DNA of 64,000 bases from Stutzerimonas stutzeri (GTDB lineage Bacteria > Pseudomonadota > Gammaproteobacteria > Pseudomonadales > Pseudomonadaceae). The notes beneath the pieces are model-generated. The model saw only the letters and a list, made by a program, of their open reading frames with translations, searched no databases and was not told where the DNA came from. Positions 61,761 through 64,000 of the stretch are shown piece by piece. Location of the stretch: assembly GCF_009789555.1 (NCBI RefSeq), contig NZ_CP046902.1, positions 3,984,001 through 4,048,000 on the forward strand, read 5' to 3'. The translations under genes were made by a program, and so were the position numbers. Position 1 is the first letter of the stretch. The number at the start of each line of letters is the position of its first letter.

Positions 61761-61786
61761 GCCCCGCCCGGCTTTCGGTGCGGGGC
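61761..61786. terminator. GC-rich hairpin between convergent genes
   Basis: GCCCCGC-CCG pairs with CGG-GCGGGGC, with one bulged T, 15 nt after the small Lys-rich gene and 8 nt before the EamA gene stop. It probably ends transcription from both sides; there is only a short T run. Confidence 0.55.
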
Positions 61787-61794
61787 ACTTTGCA

Positions 61795-62691
61795 TCAAGC
61801 GGGGGACCCACCGAACGCCATGCGCAAGCGGCCTATCAGCCAGACGCCGGCCACGTTGATCATCAGCCCCAGCATCACCAGCAGCGCGCCCACGGCCTGC
61901 AATACACCCAGGTGCTCATCGAGCAGCAGCGCGGCCGAGGTCAGCCCCACCACCGGCACCAGCAACGAGAACGGCGCGACGGTGTTGGCCGGGTAACGCG
62001 ACAGCAGCCGACTCCACAAACCATAGCCCAGGATGGTCGCGCCGAAGGCCAGGTAGATCAGCACCAGCAAGGCGTTCAGCCCGAATCCACGCAGCGCGCT
62101 TTCGATCACCTGCGGGCCCTCCAGCAGCCAGGACAGGAAAAGGAACGGAATCGGCGGAATCAGGCTGCCCCACACCACCAGCCCAACCAGATTCACCTTG
62201 CCGACCTTGCGCGTGACGATATTGCCCAACGCCCACATCGACGCTGCACAGATGGTCAGCACGAAACCGGCCAGGGTCATACTGCGGTCGCCCTGCATGC
62301 CGATCAGTAGCAGCCCGCCCGCGGCGATGAGCAGTCCGATCAGGTTGCTGGCTCGCAGCCGTTCACCGAGAAACAACGCCGCGAAGAACAATGTAAAGAA
62401 TGCTTGCGATTGCAGCACCAGCGACGCCAACCCGGCCGGCATGCCCACCTTCATCGCCGAGAACAGAAAGGCGAACTGTCCCAGCGAGATGGTGGCGCCA
62501 TAGGCAAACAGCCAGCGCAGCGGCATCTGCGGTCGCTTGATGAAAAGAATGGCGGGGAATGCCGCCAGCATGAACCGCAGCGCACCGAGCAGCATCGGCG
62601 GAATATCGTCCAGCCCGATCTTGATGACCACGAAATTCATACCCCAGACGACGATCACGACCAGGGCCAGCAGCAGGTCCTTGGGCGACAT
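61795..62691 (-). CDS. EamA/RhaT family transporter
   Basis: This 298-residue inner-membrane protein has about ten helices in two EamA repeats: LALVVIVVWGMNFVVIKIGL (first helix) and AASMWALGNIVTRKVGK (start of the second half). It probably exports a metabolite or amino acid; the substrate is unknown. The ATG at 62691 starts MSPKDLLLALVVIVVWG, and longer upstream frames look non-coding. Confidence 0.92.
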   Translation of the reverse strand: MSPKDLLLALVVIVVWGMNFVVIKIGLDDIPPMLLGALRFMLAAFPAILFIKRPQMPLRWLFAYGATISLGQFAFLFSAMKVGMPAGLASLVLQSQAFFTLFFAALFLGERLRASNLIGLLIAAGGLLLIGMQGDRSMTLAGFVLTICAASMWALGNIVTRKVGKVNLVGLVVWGSLIPPIPFLFLSWLLEGPQVIESALRGFGLNALLVLIYLAFGATILGYGLWSRLLSRYPANTVAPFSLLVPVVGLTSAALLLDEHLGVLQAVGALLVMLGLMINVAGVWLIGRLRMAFGGSPA

Positions 62692-62915
62692 GGCAGACTC
62701 TCCGCAGGCAAAGGACTCATTAAAGCCCGTGCGCGCCACCGGCGCACTCATACAGCGAGCAGGCAAAACGACCATACAGTCGACACCGCGTGCCGCACGA
62801 CCGACTATCCTGTCGCCGACAAACAGCCATGCCGGGCCGTGCCTGTATCGGCGACAACGGCTAGAATCGGCCCCTAGCGGCGTACAGCCTTCATCCGTAC
62901 ACATCGAGAGTAACC

Positions 62916-63620
62916 ATGGGCGCACAGTGGAAAGCGAAACATAAGGAAGCGGCAGCCAACGCGAAGGGACGCACCTTCGGCAAGCTGTCCAAGGAAATCA
63001 TGATCGCGGCCCGCAGCGGTTCCGACCCGGACATGAACCCTCGCCTGCGCCTGGTCGTCGAGCAGGCCAAGAAGGCCTCGATGCCCCGCGAAACGCTGGA
63101 GAGAGCCATCAAGAAAGGCGCCGGCCTGCTCGGCGAAAGCGTCAACTACGAGCGCACCACCTATGAAGGGTTCGCCCCACATCAGGTGCCGGTGATCGTC
63201 GAATGCCTGACCGATAACGTCAACCGCACCGTTGCCGAGATTCGCGTGCTGTTTCGCAAGGGCCAGCTCGGGGCGTCCGGCTCGGTGGCATGGGACTTCG
63301 ACCACTGCGGCATGATCGAAGCGGCGCCGGCATCTCCGGAAGCGGATCCGGAATTGGCCGCGATCGAGGCCGGCGCACAGGATTTCGAAGCCGCCGAAGA
63401 AGGCGCCACATTGTTCATCAGTGACGCCACGGACATGGATGTGGTCTGCCGTGCGCTGCCCGAGCAGGGGTTCACCGTGCAGTCGGCGCAGCTCGGCTAT
63501 CGTCCGAAGAATCCGGTGACGACGCTGACCGACGCACAGCTCGAGGAGGTGGAAGCCTTCCTTAGCGCAATCGATGCCCATGACGACGTGCAGAACGTCT
63601 ACGTCGGGCTCGCAGGCTGA
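62916..63620 (+). CDS. YebC/PmpR family transcription or translation factor
   Basis: This 234-residue protein has the YebC family layout: GAQWKAKHKEAAANAKGRTF at the start, a central ERAIKKGAG, then YEGFAPHQVPVIVECLTDNV and FRKGQLGASGSVAWDFD. Family members have been described as DNA-binding regulators and as factors that help ribosomes at proline-rich stretches. The N-terminus resembles the YeeN branch rather than canonical YebC. It is followed after 16 nt by the HNH gene. Confidence 0.93.
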   Translation: MGAQWKAKHKEAAANAKGRTFGKLSKEIMIAARSGSDPDMNPRLRLVVEQAKKASMPRETLERAIKKGAGLLGESVNYERTTYEGFAPHQVPVIVECLTDNVNRTVAEIRVLFRKGQLGASGSVAWDFDHCGMIEAAPASPEADPELAAIEAGAQDFEAAEEGATLFISDATDMDVVCRALPEQGFTVQSAQLGYRPKNPVTTLTDAQLEEVEAFLSAIDAHDDVQNVYVGLAG

Positions 63621-63636
63621 CAGGACACAGAAAGCG

Positions 63637-63981
63637 ATGAGCACGAACAAACCGAACACGCCTTACGCACAGCGCGAACAGGGCTATCGCGAAAAGGCAC
63701 TGAAGATGTACCCCTGGGTGTGCGGGCGTTGCGCCAGGGAATTCTCAGGCAAGCGCCTGAGCGAGCTGACGGTCCACCACAAGGACCATAACCACGACAA
63801 CAATCCAGAGGACGGTTCGAACTGGGAGCTGCTCTGCCTGTATTGCCACGACAACGAGCACTCGCGCTATACGGACAATCAGTACCACGCCGAAGCCAGG
63901 CCAGGTGGCGACCTTGGACCGAAGGAAACCTTCAAGGCCTTCGCCAACCTGGGCGATCTGCTCAAGGGCAAGTCGGATTGA
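63637..63981 (+). CDS. YajD-like HNH endonuclease
   Basis: This 114-residue protein has an HNH/zinc-ribbon domain: CGRCAREF (first CxxC), LTVHHKDHNHDNNPEDGSNW (the HH...N core) and LLCLYCHDNEH (second CxxC). It is like E. coli YajD, a predicted nuclease of unknown role. The start at 63637 is chosen because earlier codons overlap the YebC gene. It reads in the same direction 16 nt after that gene and ends just inside the window. Confidence 0.92.
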   Translation: MSTNKPNTPYAQREQGYREKALKMYPWVCGRCAREFSGKRLSELTVHHKDHNHDNNPEDGSNWELLCLYCHDNEHSRYTDNQYHAEARPGGDLGPKETFKAFANLGDLLKGKSD

Positions 63982-64000
63982 CCACCGCCCGCCCCTCGGT

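Noticed and set aside
1..64000. Mobile element, prophage or island boundary
   Set aside because: No transposase, integrase, tRNA or long terminal repeat was seen.

Overview
This window looks like a chromosomal segment of a GC-rich gammaproteobacterium of the Pseudomonadaceae, most likely Pseudomonas or Stutzerimonas (P. stutzeri group). From memory, the gene order from plsX to mfd (about 1-35 kb) follows the P. aeruginosa stretch PA2969-PA3002, and the protein sequences look typical of Pseudomonas. The species call is an inference. I see no tRNA, rRNA, CRISPR array, prophage or insertion sequence.

Layout. 1-8 kb: plsX (partial), rpmF and yceD on the minus strand, maf on the plus strand, then sppA, a HAD phosphatase and rluC on the minus strand, divergent from rne, which has a leader of about 490 nt. 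8-15 kb: a minus-strand cell-envelope series read comEC, exbB-like, exbD-like, lpxK, Trm112-like, kdsB, a tyrosine phosphatase and murB, with many 1-4 nt overlaps. 15-22 kb: a DUF2062 gene, the lipoprotein-releasing ABC genes (permease, lolD, permease), a PilZ protein, a small exported protein with a GDPD phosphodiesterase, and sthA. 22-31 kb: the complete nqrABCDEF operon with apbE and nqrM, then a long-form GAPDH. 31-38 kb: mfd and a SWIM/SNF2 helicase.

From about 38 kb the content is more accessory: a GNAT enzyme, wrbA, a hydrolase carrying the full residue set of fluoroacetate dehalogenases, lrgAB, ccoG, a MocR-type regulator, a PhzF protein, and an unusual 1042-residue bifunctional penicillin-binding protein. 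Next comes a three-gene operon of GST, an FMN split-barrel protein and an exported metallo-beta-lactamase-fold protein that has lost its metal motif. It is driven from a promoter whose spacer holds a perfect inverted repeat, next to a divergent TetR gene. A second TetR gene faces an RND efflux pair with a similar operator. The window ends with amt, dgt, small basic proteins, a MOSC protein, an EamA transporter, a YebC-family protein and an HNH nuclease.

Most of the window is ordinary core genome. The strongest leads are the TetR-GST-flavoprotein-degenerate MBL operon, the atypical PBP, the dehalogenase, and a strong promoter placed so close to yceD that the mRNA would be leaderless or nearly so.
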